Assembly: GCA_009746045.1 (NCBI GenBank)
Contig: RPFO01000027.1
Span: 1,310,976-1,374,975 of the forward strand
Direction: 5' to 3'
DNA from: Mesostigma viride
Taxonomy: Eukaryota > Streptophyta > Mesostigmatophyceae > Mesostigmatales > Mesostigmataceae
DNA length: 64,000 bases
This document shows, in pieces, positions 1 through 11,109 of the stretch; within the stretch, counting starts at the first letter, position 1; every line of letters starts with the position of its first letter. The notes under the pieces are model-generated. The model was not told the DNA's origin. It did not search any database and worked only from the letters and a program-made list of their open reading frames with translations. A program made the translations under genes and the position numbers.

Positions 1-19
1 CGGACCATGGTAGCTCGTG

Positions 20-152
20 CCTGCCTGAGATGTTCATTGGCAAGCGTGGGAGGTGCAACGTGTCACCAGGCTATGATCACGTGACAATGCAATGTTGACA
101 AAGTGTCAGCAACCTTGGAATGGCATCTCCGCTGGACGCCAGCCTGTGCCAC
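20..152 (+). repeat. Dispersed repeat, inverted partner at 50191-50306
   Basis: About 115-130 bp here match, in reverse complement, the segment at 50191-50306 (shared words include the run around the CACGTGA at 77-83 and the block at 115-150). The match is imperfect and stops on both sides, so it looks like an interspersed repeat rather than a local duplication. No coding content is seen and its class is unknown. Confidence 0.6.
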
Positions 153-2845
153 AAATCAGTTACCACCTGCTCCAACATGGCTCCAACGTCAAAAATTTTT
201 GCACGCGGTTGTCAGCACACATCTGTCAGTCAGTCAGTCGACAGTGAGTCAACACCCCCCCCCACACGTTTTTAAAAGATTGGGGTCCAGCAGTGGTCCA
301 GGCGACCCACGGGCCGGCAGCGCTTCATTTAGACTTTTTTCCACAGCCGGCACCGTGCCGGCAACAATTTTTCTTGGCCGGTAGCCGGCGAATGCCGGCC
401 AATAGCCGGCGTAGGCCGGCCACGAGCTGGCCAAGTACCTGGCTCTGTGGACTACTAAGGAGTGTGGAGGCACTGATGGAACGCGGGAATGCTGATCGAT
501 AAACTTGATAGATGCCGGTTTGAAAACTACCGACACTCCTCACATTGTTTGTTTCACTAAATAATTATGAGGCGCGGCGTCGACCACCTGCAACGATAAA
601 TAAAACAAAAGATTCTTTCAATTTTTTAAAATAATTATTCCTGAGCGTACTCCCCTGTCGTTTTTCATAGCTACCAAACACTAAACAAAGAAAGTGTAAA
701 TAAATATTCTTTGACTGCCCAACTGAAGCGCTTCTTTTGCGGTAAAAAACAAAGAATCTCTGGCTGAAAAATGTGCTCAGTTTTACTAGCCGTCAAAAGA
801 GCAGTGCAGCCTAGTGCAGCCGGCTGGGTAGCCTGGGTTATAAAACAAACAAAGAATTATTAAATTTCGCAGCTAGTTCAACGTTTGTTTGGTAACCAAA
901 CAAACAAACTAATCACTAATTAATTGGACGGGCACATTAGCACTTGCAACCAATAAAACGCTTTTTTCTAATTCCAAAATGCTAGGGGTGCCGGCGCTGC
1001 GGTGTTGTTGTTGTTGTTCTTGTTGTGTCCCACGCCGCACATGGGCAGCAGAGAATCTACAGTGGCCGAGGGCCGGATATATTAGGCTGCGGTGTAAGTT
1101 GTGTATGTACCTTACAGCATGAGGTGGGCCCCGCCGCCCCGGCACCTAGGAGAGCCAGCCGTCTGGCCGGATCCGCGCCGGGTACTTTTCTCCACAGCCG
1201 GATCCGGCTGCCGGATCCGGACGGATCCGGCTGTAAACGAAGCGCTGCCCACGGGCTGCGATCTTAAACTTGTAGTCAAATCCTGGGCTGACGATCTTAA
1301 AGTTGAGAGCTGTAGGATCTCAAATCTGATGCGTTATACCAGGAGGGGTGACATCTCCAGGCAAAATTTCCTGGATACTAGGGGCCCGTCCCAGGGCCTG
1401 ACTGCTGCGGTAAGCGCCGGCCCCTGAATTGAAATAGGGGCTGGCGAGTAAAACGAGGGTCGGCGGCGGTGGCCCCGTATTACTGGCCCCCAATAGCGCA
1501 GCGCTACGTGGCCGAGCTGCGGCACCACGTGGCAAGATGAGGCACCACGTGGCAAGATGAGGCGCCACGTGGCTTGATGCCGGCATGCCTCTCCGACGAC
1601 AGGCAATTACTGGGCAAGACATATCACAGTACCCTAGTACCATCCGAGCTACTTATGTCGCCAAACTATCTCTGTTGGATATGACCGGCGTGGGATTCCA
1701 ACTAAACTGAACTGAACTGAACTGAACTGGGCAAGACATCTGCAGACTGCATGACAGTATAGCACGGCGCGGCGTGAGGACGGATGCCGACACAGTTTTT
1801 TGTGTAGGCATCCGTAGGCCCGTACATAGCTGGCATCCGGGGCATGGCAAGATGGGACGCCACGTGGCATGATGCGGCATGCCGCGCCTGCTGTACAATA
1901 TGGGGGCCCGAAATCTAGGGCTGGCGGCTGCATAAAAATTCGGCCCCTGGAATCTCCCCTATAGGGGCCGAAAAGATGGGGGCTAGCTAGAATTGGTGCC
2001 GGTAGCTGCACGGGCCCCTAGTATGGAAATAGGGGCCAGACATTCTGGACCGGCGGCTGCAGGATCCGGCCCCTATTTAGCTTGGCTCAATGTCACCCCT
2101 CATGTTATACCTGAGTACATAATCTATATCGCATACGACTTACCAGCCATTTGTACCTACTACAAGACCTATGGACCAAAACCAGCCCTGCGATCTTAAA
2201 GACTTTTGTGGGGATCCCGGACATAGATTGACACAATTAGTGTGATCCACTGATCAACAAGTTGAGATTGCGTACTTGTCCAATAGGACTCTTGACAACA
2301 ATAATAATTCATCAGTATCGAAAAAATCGCAAGACGCATTGATGATGCAGATTGCCACTGAAGTCGCGAAACGCTCGTTTTGCGGTTTAGTGATGACACA
2401 AAAATCGTGTACGACTGTAAAAAATCGTGTTTATAATGCGTGGCCGTTTGGAATGCATGGAGAGGTTGCAACAATTGTGTGCCGCTGCAGGGATAGTGCG
2501 GAGCTCGGTGCCGACTGCCGAGGTATGTGTCACAGCCATGATATCGATGCTTGTCGGCTCAGTACATGCATATTGATGCTACCGTGTTCCTCGCGCTACG
2601 ATGCGGCAAATCTGTATCGGCTATCGATGAAGACAATAGCAGTTCTGCCATATGTTTTGTATACAGGATGGACAGCTGGAGAATTTTGGCAGCAGTACTA
2701 ATTGATCATCAATTAGAAACGACGAAGCCGATCTGCAAACTTTTGTTATTTTTGTTTTCCGGCATGGTCCGTGATATATTTATAACAAACTGATATAAGA
2801 ATTTCCCCGCCACGTTTGTCATCAGAGCGACCTGCTGAATAATAG
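153..2845. other. Upstream non-coding region with short repeats
   Basis: No convincing gene is seen. The stretch holds GCCGGC-rich inverted words (345-430), a CCGGATCC-rich cluster (1165-1235), a GTT run (about 1003-1025), three tandem copies of an 18-bp unit containing CACGTGGC (about 1503-1576), a CTGAA pentanucleotide run (1707-1728) that looks like a retroposon tail, and scattered GGCCCCTATTT-like words (1425-2075). It lies directly upstream of the gene starting at 2846, so promoter elements may be present, but none can be assigned. Confidence 0.4.
1503..1576. repeat. Tandem 18-bp repeat with CACGTGGC cores
   Basis: Three near-identical 18-bp units, each carrying CACGTGGC. That word resembles a plant G-box, but the spacing and upstream distance (1.3 kb) give no direct support for a regulatory role. 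A related CCACGTGGCATGATG lies at about 1859-1873. Confidence 0.6.
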
Positions 2846-3404
2846 ATGAAGCTGCGGTTTTGGGGAACTCGGGGCTCTATCAGCAAAGCCGGCGCCAGCA
2901 CACTGAAGTACGGCGGGAGCACGTCGTGCGTCGAAATTCGCTCTAGCCGAGGCACGTTGATTATTCTCGACTGCGGCACAGGCGCGCTGGCACTCGGGGA
3001 TGCCCTGCAAAAGAAAGGGGGGCCCATAACGGGCTATATATTTATCAGCCACACGCATTGGGATCACATCCAAGGGCTGCCATTTTTCACCCCGCTCTTC
3101 GTCCCTGGCAATACCTTCCACATTTTCGGCCCGAAGGGCCTGGACAAATGCCTGAAACAGACGTTGGAGGGGCAGATGCAGTACAGTTACTTCCCCGTCA
3201 CCGCCGATGCATTCGGCGCGGTTGTAAAATACCACGACATCGTCGAGGAGAGCTTCATGGTGGAGGACGTGCGGATATCGACGCACTACCTGAACCACCC
3301 CGCGCTGACGCTCGCATACCGAGTAGAATGCGACGGCGCCTCGGTCGTGTACTGTACGGACCACGAGATGTACGACCGCAGCCTCGCGGGGGGCAGCTAC
3401 CCTG
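2846..3404 (+). CDS. MBL-REC-GAF gene, exon 1 (MBL core)
   Basis: Encodes residues 1-186, starting MKLRFWGTRGS as is typical for this MBL subfamily, and carrying the HTHWDH metal motif (residues 69-74), THYLNHP (H148, H152) and CTDHE (D173). It ends in phase 1 at the donor G|GTTAGT; the reading frame would meet a stop three codons into the intron. Confidence 0.9.
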
Positions 3405-6400
3405 GTTAGTGCCGCTGCTTCTTTCCTCCCTCCCTTGCTTCCGTGCTCCCGTGCTCCCGTGCTTTAGCTGACATCACCGCCACCTCCCATCCCATGCATG
3501 CTCCTCTAGTACCTTAGTGCTCTTCCCTGCCTTCAAGCAAATATAAATAATCCTCATCTGTTCCTATCCCTTCTTCCTCACGGTGTGTCCCTCTTTACAA
3601 TTAGTCCATACACTGTTTGTAAAATTAATGCATGCACCCACCCACCACCATGATGTGCCCCCGCCCGCCCGCCGGCCCGCCCGCCCACCCACCCACCCCC
3701 ACCCGGCACCCACCTATTCACGGACCCATGCACCAACCCATGATATTTTTCCTAAAATAAGGCATCTTTATACGTGTGACCAGGATAGTATTGTACACCA
3801 CATTGTTATTACTTACCTATCTTGGAAGCTATTGTACACCACATTGTTATTACTAACCTATCTTGGAAGCTATTGTACACCTCATTGTTATTACTAACCT
3901 ATCTTGGAAGCTATTGTACACCACATTGTTATTTCTAACCTATCTTGGAAGCTATTTTACACCACATTGTTATTACTAACCTATCTTGGAAGCTATTGTA
4001 CACCACATTGTTATTACTAACCTATCTTGGAAGCTATTGTACACCACATTGTTATTACTAACCTATCTTGGAAGCTATTGTACACCACATTGTTATTACT
4101 AACCTATCTTGGAAACAGAATCAGCCATGCAGGACTCCCCCATTGAACATTCGTAATTATTGGGGGGGGGGGGGGGGGCAGGGGTGTAGCTCTGTGAGGA
4201 CTATGCTGGTGCCAGGGTATTCTCGCGTTTACTATCTAAAGTGTTCAGTTATTGACTAAACTGGTAATGACAAGTTGCTAGTTTCTTGACCATACTTGCA
4301 TATGTACGTCTCTGATGCGCGGAGTGGGGAGTGAGTAGAATGGGAACCAGCCATGCGCGCAATGAAGCTGTGCCACATGCCAACATTGCTCTTACACTTA
4401 TCCCGGCCATATTTCTGATTTTATTTTCTGCACCAGTGACGGTAAACAAGATCAGACAATATTCAAGGGTCCACCAGGCTCAGTAGTGGGCCGGTGGTAG
4501 AGAAACAGGAAGTACTAGATTGGTGCTTTCAAGTACCTGTGGACGTCTCCTGGGTAACTCTTCCATATTGCCACATTCATAGCATCATGCCACATCCATA
4601 GCATCATGCCACATCCACAGCACCATGCCACATGTATCCACAGCATCACGCCACATCCATAGCATCATGCCACATCCACAGCATCATGCCACATCCATAG
4701 CATCATGCCACATCCACAGCAATGTCATGCCACATCCATAGCATCATGCCACATCCACAGCATCATGCCACATCCATAGCATCATGCCACATCCACGGCA
4801 TCTGATGCCACATCCACATCATCATGCCACATCCATAGCAGCTGCATCACGCCACACGCGTATCGTCGCGGTCCGTAATGAGTCGGTGGGAATGATAGCC
4901 AGTTGCTGCCTATCGGGCAATGCCATGCGCCATCGCATGGGACAGGCCGGTACATAGATACATACAGACAGACGTACATGGTATGTACAAATCAATGCAG
5001 GGTAGAATCTCGACTGTTTGTGGTAGAGCAACGGGCTGGGTCATGATATAGTGCAGTTTCTGGCACCAACATGAGGATTTATTTGTGATACAGGCAGGTT
5101 TTGCAGCTGCTAATATGTGTTCGGCATTTGTAACCATCCGTTTCACTGGCTAGCTGGCTGGTTGCCCCCATGTTGTGCTCAATTCAAAACATGCCTGCCC
5201 TGATCGCTAACTAGCGATGGCCTACCGGCGTAAACATGCATATACTAACTGCATGTATGTATGTACTGCAGCTAACTAGCAATGACCTAGCGGCAACATG
5301 TTCCTAATCCACCCCCCGCAAACAATGTGTATGTACTAACTCCATGTATGTGTGCACTGCAGCTAACTAGCGATGACCTAGTTAACATTTTCCTAATCCA
5401 CCCCTCGTAAACATGTATGTACTGCAGCTCCTGGGAGCGCCGACGACCTGCACTGCAGCTTCTTCCGGGGCTGCTCACTGCTCATCCACGACTCGCAGTA
5501 CACCAAGGAGGAGTATCAGGAGAAGGTCGGCTGGGGGCATTCGACGTGGGAGTATGTCATCCACATGGCCGCGTGGGCACAGGTAAGGCCGCCTCATGGG
5601 TACGATGCTTCCAGTGATGTGCATGGGGGTACGTGGTCCACATGGCGGTGTGGGCGCAGGTAATTACTGCCTCGGTCACTGTGCAAGGGCCCGCGATGGC
5701 AACCGCTGGAGCTCTAGCTCTAGCTACCACAGCTCCACTGCTTACGGTGATTATGAGGCCGTGTCCTTGTGACCAGTGCAACAGCCTGTGGGGTGCCTTT
5801 GCCGCGGGTAGCATGGTCATCGCATGCACTGTTTGCCTAGCTTGGGCCATGGATGTAATAGCCTAGCATGAGCCGCGGGTTACCTCTCTGCATCCCTCTC
5901 ACTGTGACGCACCCAGCGGTCACCCGTACTGGACTCTCATCCCATCGCAACGCTGTGTGCTTTGGTCTTCTGCTGCCATCTGCAACAAGAGGATGCCGAC
6001 CTAGTCAACACATCCAAGAGCTCAGAGGCCTTCAAATCTGTCCGTGGCATACCATGACGATTGGGTAGTCATGGACTAAATGTTCAAGTCCAGCCTGTGC
6101 TGGTTGTTCATTGATACCGTTCTTGTGGGCACTTGCTCCTAGGGGTGAAGCCATAATGACACGCCATTACTCTCCCCCTCCCCTTTCTCTGCTTCTGTCT
6201 CCCCCCCCCCTCCCCCCCCCCTTCCGCCCCCCTTCCCCCCCCCCTTCTCACCCCCTTCTCACCCCCTTCTCCCTCTCTTCTCCCCCCTTTCCCCACCCTT
6301 CTCACCCCCTTCTCACCCCCTTCTCACCCCCTTCTCACCCCCTTCTCACCCCCTTCTCACCCCCTTCTCACCCCCTTCTCACCCCCTTCTCACCCCCTTC

Positions 6401-9400
6401 TCACCCCCTTCTCACCCCTTCTCACCCCTTCTCACCCCCTTCTCACCCCCTTCTCACCCCCTTCTCACCCCCTTCTCACCCCCTTCTCACCCCCTTCTCA
6501 CCTCCTTCTCACCCCCTTCTCACCCCCTTCTCAGCCCCTTCCCCCCCCTTCTCCCCCCTTCTCCTCCCCTTCTCCTCCCCTCCTCAACCCCTTCTCAACC
6601 CCTTCTCAACCCCTTCTCACCCCCTTCTCACCCCCTTGTCACCCCTTCTCACCCCTTCTCCCCCCTTCTCCTCCCCTTCTCCTCCCCTTCTCACCCCCTT
6701 CCCCCCCCCTTCTTACCCCCTTCTCACCCCCTTCTCACCCCCTTCTCACCCCCTTCTCACCCCCTTCTCACTCCCTTCTCACCCCCTTCTCACCCCCTTC
6801 TCACCCCCTTCTCACCCCCTTCTCACCCCCTTCTCACCCCCTTCTCACCCCCTTCTCACCCCCTTCTCACCCCCTTCTCACCCCCTTCTCACCCCCTACT
6901 CCCCCTCTTCTCCCCCCCTACTCCCCCCTTTTCCCCACCTTCTCCTCCCCTTCTCTCCCCTTCTCTCCACCCCTCCCACGGGTTTTCTCCCCCAACTTTG
7001 TCCCACTCCCCATTCTGCCCCTGCCCCCCTCCGCACCCCCCAGGTGGGCATCGTCGCCCTCTTCCACCACGACCCTCGCCGCTCCGACGAGCAAGTGGAC
7101 GCAATCCTGGCCGCCGCCCGCAACAAGATGCGGGAGCTCACAGAGGACACGGCGGGGATGCAAACCAAGGTGATCGCGGCGCAGGAGCAGTGGTCGCTCG
7201 AGGTGCAGCCCACGCCGGTGACGTGTGCCAGGGTGTTCCCGCACCCCAGCGCACCGTCCATGGACTTGGACCGCGTGCCCTCGTTGCCGACACCGCCCTT
7301 GTCCCTGTTGCCTCCCACCTTGTCCGCCGCGGTTGTGGGTTGCGCCTGCAGTGGGGGGAACCCGGATGCGCCCCTGCCCAGCCTGCCCTGCCTGGTTGAG
7401 AATACCAGCCTGCCTTGCGTGGTTGCGGATGCCAGCCTGCCCTGCGTGGCTGCGCATGGGGGCGTCGACCCTGCCCCCGATGACCAAAACGACACCAATG
7501 CCTCCTGCGCGCTGATCGATGCGCTCGCGGGGGAGGACGATTCGGCGGCCCCATCGGTCACGGATAAATGGAACGCCAAGGCAGCACTGGGGGACAAAGT
7601 GGAGGCCCCAGTCGTGGCGGATGCCAGGTTTCCTGCTGTGGCGGACGCGGAGGAGCCAGTGTTCGAGTTGGTGATGTTTGTCACGGACGCCCATGTGCTG
7701 TCGTTGCTGCGGCAGGCATTGGCGGAGGAGCCCCGCATCGTGATCTGTCATGCCGCGAGTGAGGGGGAGCTCATGGAGGTGGGTGGGGGGTGAAGATCAT
7801 GGCCATGTGCGGTGGTGATGTGTGGTGACTATGTGTTGGATGCTTGATGTTTTGTGTGGTGATGACCTATGAGTTGTGGTTGTGTTGCGATGTAGTATGC
7901 GGCTATATCTATATGGTAGTAGATGGTACTTGCTGGCCATGTGTGGTGTTTGGGGGGATAAGTTATAGCTTTCGTGTAGCTGTTGTGGGAAATCCTCTTC
8001 TGGGTTCATAAATCAGTTTCACATGCTTGCTGTAGCTTCACATCACTGTAACTGCTATGCCCAGCCGTCATTGCCTAGGTCAAGGAAATCGCCTGGGTTG
8101 CATGGCATGCAATTAAATTCCAATTCTGTGAGATCGGGGCACACTGAAAGAGGGACTGGCTACCATAGCATTTTTAAGTGTATTGCCCCTTGACATTTTG
8201 CCTTAGCGTATGTTTGTTATGTCAATCCCAGGACCCTACCCTATGTTAGTTATGTATATTCATTGGCCCTATCCTATGTTTGTTATGTCCATCCATGGAC
8301 CCTACCCTATGTTTGTTATGGCCCTATCCTATGTTTGTTATGTCTATCCATGGACCTCTTCCATGTTTGTATCTATAAACTGTTTCCTACTAGTGCGGCG
8401 GTTGTTTACCACTATCATAGTTGCTCACTAAATTCTGTCGTTAACAGTGCCGCTGTGGTCACAATTGGTCCTAGAGTAGTTCACTAATCATTACAGCATA
8501 TCCATGTTGCCATAATTGTTGGATTGGGGCCATGCATTGCGCCCTTGTGTTAGGTTCTCAGATATCTCTATGCCAAGAGAGGTAACTTGCCAGCGCCTCC
8601 ACTGCTTGCTTCTATCGTCACTGACTGAGGCATGCCCAGCATGTCTGCATGTACCCGACACCAATTGAATCTGTGTCAATATAAGCAAAACACTGGTCTA
8701 GGTCGGATGTGTAGAATTACTATGATAATCATGGCAGTGCTGGTCATCCTGGTAGAGTCACTATGACATCCACAAGATGCGGGTCAACGTCATCCACGAT
8801 CCCATCTGCTTTGCGCCCGCCTGCCCGCGCGGCCCACACTTTTCCTCTCCCCCCCTTCACCATCACGATCCCAACTGGCTGCCCTGGTATGTGCAGATGG
8901 TTGAAACTCTGCGGCCCTCCCTGGTGCTTCTGGGCAAGAACCTGCTCGGTGTCGAGGGCGGCGGGCTGGGCCTCCACCTGCGCGTGCTGGACCGCCTGGG
9001 CCCAGAGCACCCTGGCCTCATACCCATGCTCGTCTGTGAGGACGGCCAGCGCCCGCCGCTGAAGGACACAAGCGGGCTGGCGATTCGAGAGTTCCTCGAC
9101 CAGCCCTTCTCGCCAGCGTACGCGCGCACCCGCATCTTGTGCAACCTGATGCGGCGGCAATGTCGCTGGGTGGCGGCGCCGTTCCCTCCCAACGAGGAGG
9201 CGCGGCTCGCGGCGACACACGCGCTGTCACTGCTGGACACGGAGAGGGAGTTGAAGTGGGTGGCAGCATTACGTTTGTGGAATAGGAGGGGAGAGGGAGA
9301 TGAAGTGGGTGGCAGCATGCTTATTGCTGTTGTTGCGGCCGCTATGTGTGGGTGTTGTTGCGGCCGCTATCTGTTGGTGTTGTTGCAGCCGCTATGTGTT

Positions 9401-10515
9401 GGTGTTGTTGCGGCGGATGTCTGATGGTGTTGCTGCGGCGGATGTCTGATGGTGTTGTTGTGGCCGATATCAGAGGGTGGTGCCTCGGCCATACTGTCGG
9501 TAGTAGATTAAGTGGGTGGCCGGAACCTGTTAACGTTGATGCCATCTTTCTAAAAATGGTTATGGTCATGTATGTTAGCTGTCTATTGTCGCTATCTTGT
9601 CCTAAACCACAACCCTAAATAACATCGTTGTATTGTTGGTGTTGGTGTTTCATCCACCTTGTGATGTAAACCTACATGTATGTTGTATCTTGTGCAGAGG
9701 TAGACAGAGGCGATGTGGGTTTGTGGTTGTTTCTTGCATTCACTTGGGGGCTGGCTCACACTTCTACCTGGTGGAATAGCTATAGGGCCGGCTGGGGCAT
9801 CATGTGTTGGCTGGCACATGACAAGCCAACTACTTGACTAGCTGCTTTCTGACGCCCCCACAAGAACAAGTCGGCTACCCAATGCCCCATCAATGCTGCG
9901 TGCTCTCTTCGTTGTTTGCGGTCATTGGGGGTCAATCATTGGCTGGTCGTCATGTCACCAAATTCCACTACCCTGAACCCATGCCTGGCTACCCCAAGGT
10001 ATAACCTAATCATCAATCTCTGCACTTTGATTCCTTTTCTCTCACCCTGGCCCCCTGCCCGCCCCCCCCTCAGGTACGACCTGATTACCAAGATGGCGGC
10101 GGGCCTGTTCCAGACGGCGCTGTCGGTCGTGACGCTGATGGACATCGGCCGGTGCTGGATCAAGTCCTGCTCCTCGGACGACATGACGGTCGAGGAGACA
10201 CCTCGCGACACCACCATATGTGCTTACACGGTGCTGCAGAATGGTGTGATGGAGGTGGAGGACACGCTCATGGACGACCGGTTCGCAGACACCCCCTTTG
10301 CGACGAGCGGTATCGTACGGTTCTACGCGGGCGTCCCGTTGAAGGCGACCAGCGGGTTCAACGTGGGCACACTTTGCATCCTGCACAGCCGGCCCAAGAA
10401 GCTGTCGCCGAAGCAACGGGAGGAGCTGTGGAGAATGGGGGAGCTGCTCTCGCATTTCATGCAGACAGGGCACACGCCCCTGCCGCCCCGGCATAAAAGG
10501 AAGACACTGTCGTAG
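2846..10515 (+). CDS. MBL-fold hydrolase / receiver-like / GAF fusion protein (5 exons)
   Basis: Exons 2846-3404, 5428-5582, 7044-7778, 8897-9255 and 10074-10515 total 2250 nt and encode 749 aa plus a TAG stop; every junction keeps frame and uses GT-AG. Two in-frame stops (TAA TAG) directly precede the ATG, which fixes the start. Residues 1-250 are a metallo-beta-lactamase fold with HTHWDH (H69, H71, D73, H74), H152, D173, H224 and H246 as probable metal ligands. A roughly 190-residue low-complexity linker has three SLPC words. Residues 441-590 resemble a response-regulator receiver, and 595-720 a GAF domain (ETPRDTTICAYTVL, RFYAGVPL, GTLCIL). The order MBL-REC-GAF is known from bacterial signalling proteins. 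A hydrolase acting on phosphodiester or cyclic nucleotide-type substrates is inferred from the fold only. The receiver lacks the phospho-Asp. Bacterial ancestry is inferred; the introns show a nuclear setting. Confidence 0.88.
3788..4115. repeat. 41-bp minisatellite in intron 1
   Basis: About eight copies of a 41-bp unit beginning ATTGTACACCACATTGTTAT, with few substitutions. It lies wholly inside intron 1. Confidence 0.9.
4555..4850. repeat. 17-18-bp minisatellite in intron 1
   Basis: Around 16 units of the type CATCATGCCACATCCATAG / CATCATGCCACATCCACAG, alternating between the two variants, which suggests a higher-order dimer. Confidence 0.9.
5428..5582 (+). CDS. MBL-REC-GAF gene, exon 2
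   Basis: Encodes residues 187-238 with LLIHDSQYTKEEY and VGWGHSTWE (H224), the conserved distal part of the MBL fold. It joins exon 1 in phase 1 (G|CT gives Ala) and ends in phase 0 at CAG|GTAAGG. A degenerate copy of its last 30 bp plus donor lies 77 bp downstream (5629-5662). Confidence 0.88.
5583..7043 (+). other. Intron 2 with giant polypyrimidine array
   Basis: 1461 bp. The final roughly 800 bp (6180-6990) are almost pure C/T, built mainly from an 11-bp unit CTCACCCCCTT, followed by the acceptor CCCCCAG at 7043. The array is open in several frames, but the repeats have no protein-like character and sit just upstream of the conserved exon 3 start. Confidence 0.85.
6180..6990. repeat. 11-bp polypyrimidine minisatellite
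   Basis: Units of CTCACCCCCTT and C-rich variants run for about 800 bp on the sense strand, ending about 50 bp before the intron 2 acceptor. Confidence 0.93.
7044..7778 (+). CDS. MBL-REC-GAF gene, exon 3
   Basis: Encodes residues 239-483: VGIVALFHHDP (last MBL strand and His ligand H246), a helix, then a variable linker with three SLPC-type repeats and acidic stretches, then the first half of the receiver (FVTDAHVLSLLRQAL). Phase 0 at both ends; donor GAG|GTGGGT. Confidence 0.85.
7779..8896 (+). other. Intron 3 of MBL-REC-GAF gene
   Basis: 1118 bp, GTGGGT...GTGCAG. Contains a short tandem array of CCTATGTTTGTTATG-type units (about 8203-8370). No gene is seen. Confidence 0.75.
8897..9255 (+). 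CDS. MBL-REC-GAF gene, exon 4 (receiver second half)
   Basis: Encodes residues 484-602. RPSLVLLGKNL is the strand that normally ends in the phosphorylated Asp; here Gly496 takes that place. FLDQPFSPAY matches the conserved K-P-F loop with Gln552 for Lys. The region then continues through the linker ALSLLDTERE that usually leads into a GAF domain. Ends in phase 2 at AA|GTGGGT. Confidence 0.83.
9256..10073 (+). other. Intron 4 of MBL-REC-GAF gene
   Basis: 818 bp, GTGGGT...CCTCAG. A copy of the preceding exon end and donor lies at 9289-9318. A roughly 27-bp array of GTTGTTGCGGCCGCTATGTG-type units follows at 9318-9470. Confidence 0.8.
9318..9470. repeat. 27-bp minisatellite in intron 4
   Basis: About five to six units of GTGTTGTTGCGGCSG-type sequence in the intron between receiver and GAF exons. 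Confidence 0.75.
10074..10515 (+). CDS. MBL-REC-GAF gene, exon 5 (GAF domain)
   Basis: Encodes residues 603-749 and the TAG stop. It carries a full GAF domain with EETPRDTTICAYTV, DDRFADTPF and FYAGVPLKA motifs, ending in a basic tail. Acceptor CCCCTCAG; phase 2 join gives Lys at the exon 4/5 boundary. Confidence 0.9.
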
Positions 10516-10533
10516 GGGGCATCAATGCTGGTC

Positions 10534-10539
10534 AATAAA
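10534..10539 (+). promoter_or_regulatory. Possible poly(A) signal AATAAA
   Basis: AATAAA lies 19 bp after the stop codon of the MBL-REC-GAF gene. The position fits a short 3' UTR, but the hexamer could occur by chance. Confidence 0.35.
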
Positions 10540-11099
10540 TGTAGCCATGCGCAGCTGCAGGAGTGTGCATCTGCGTTGCCGTGTGAAAATGTTGTCAATG
10601 CATGGCTGACCGTGAACAAAATGACAAAATGGCCTTATCGGGGGCCAGGGAGCGTTGGTGCGCTGCCCCGTTTGGGTTGCGTTATACTGTGTGTTATTTA
10701 CCCGAGCAAGCTTGGGTATGGTAAGGACGGGCTCAGAACTTTTTTGTTGCACTGGCAGATGTGACCAGCTTTGAGCTCAAAGATGCCGGCTGCCGGTCAT
10801 GTGGCTTTGGGGAAAGTGCCACGGGAAAAAGCGAGAGGCCTGTGCGAGCCAAGTATGGCGATCGACTATCTACAAAAGTGCCCATTAGGCATGCCTCATG
10901 GCCTCTCTTTGAAGCAAGATTTTGCGCAGCTAAGGGATGCTGGCAGAATTCATTTGGCTGGAGTATGGATGGCCCTTCTTTGTTTCAAGTGCGCGACATC
11001 AAACTTTTCCCGGGAGGCACCGGCCCGGAAATCTCTTCACGGTACCGAGTGAACTGGACCGTACAGATCCAAACTTCAGTGCGTGCGACAGGATCGAGG
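10540..11099. other. Intergenic, no gene recognised
   Basis: Only short unrelated open frames are seen. No recognisable family or repeat was found. Confidence 0.5.
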
Positions 11100-11109
11100 A
11101 AAAAGTACT

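Larger units (their letters stand above)
3405..5427 (+). other. Intron 1 of MBL-REC-GAF gene
   Basis: 2023 bp, GTTAGT...TGCAG. Contains two tandem arrays (3788-4115 and 4555-4850), a G run (4160-4178) and, near its end, three repeats of the acceptor region with TACTAAC branchpoint-like words and CTGCAG (AG at 5271, 5362 and the true site 5427). Confidence 0.8.

Noticed and set aside
1500..1590. G-box promoter cluster
   Set aside because: CACGTGGC words occur as part of a tandem repeat 1.3 kb upstream of the gene; no other promoter evidence.
6111..7793. A 560-codon open frame reading PFSPPSHPLLT repeats
   Set aside because: It is the intron 2 pyrimidine array read through into exon 3 by chance. 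The conserved MBL sequence starts exactly after the CAG at 7043, and exon 2 joins it in phase.
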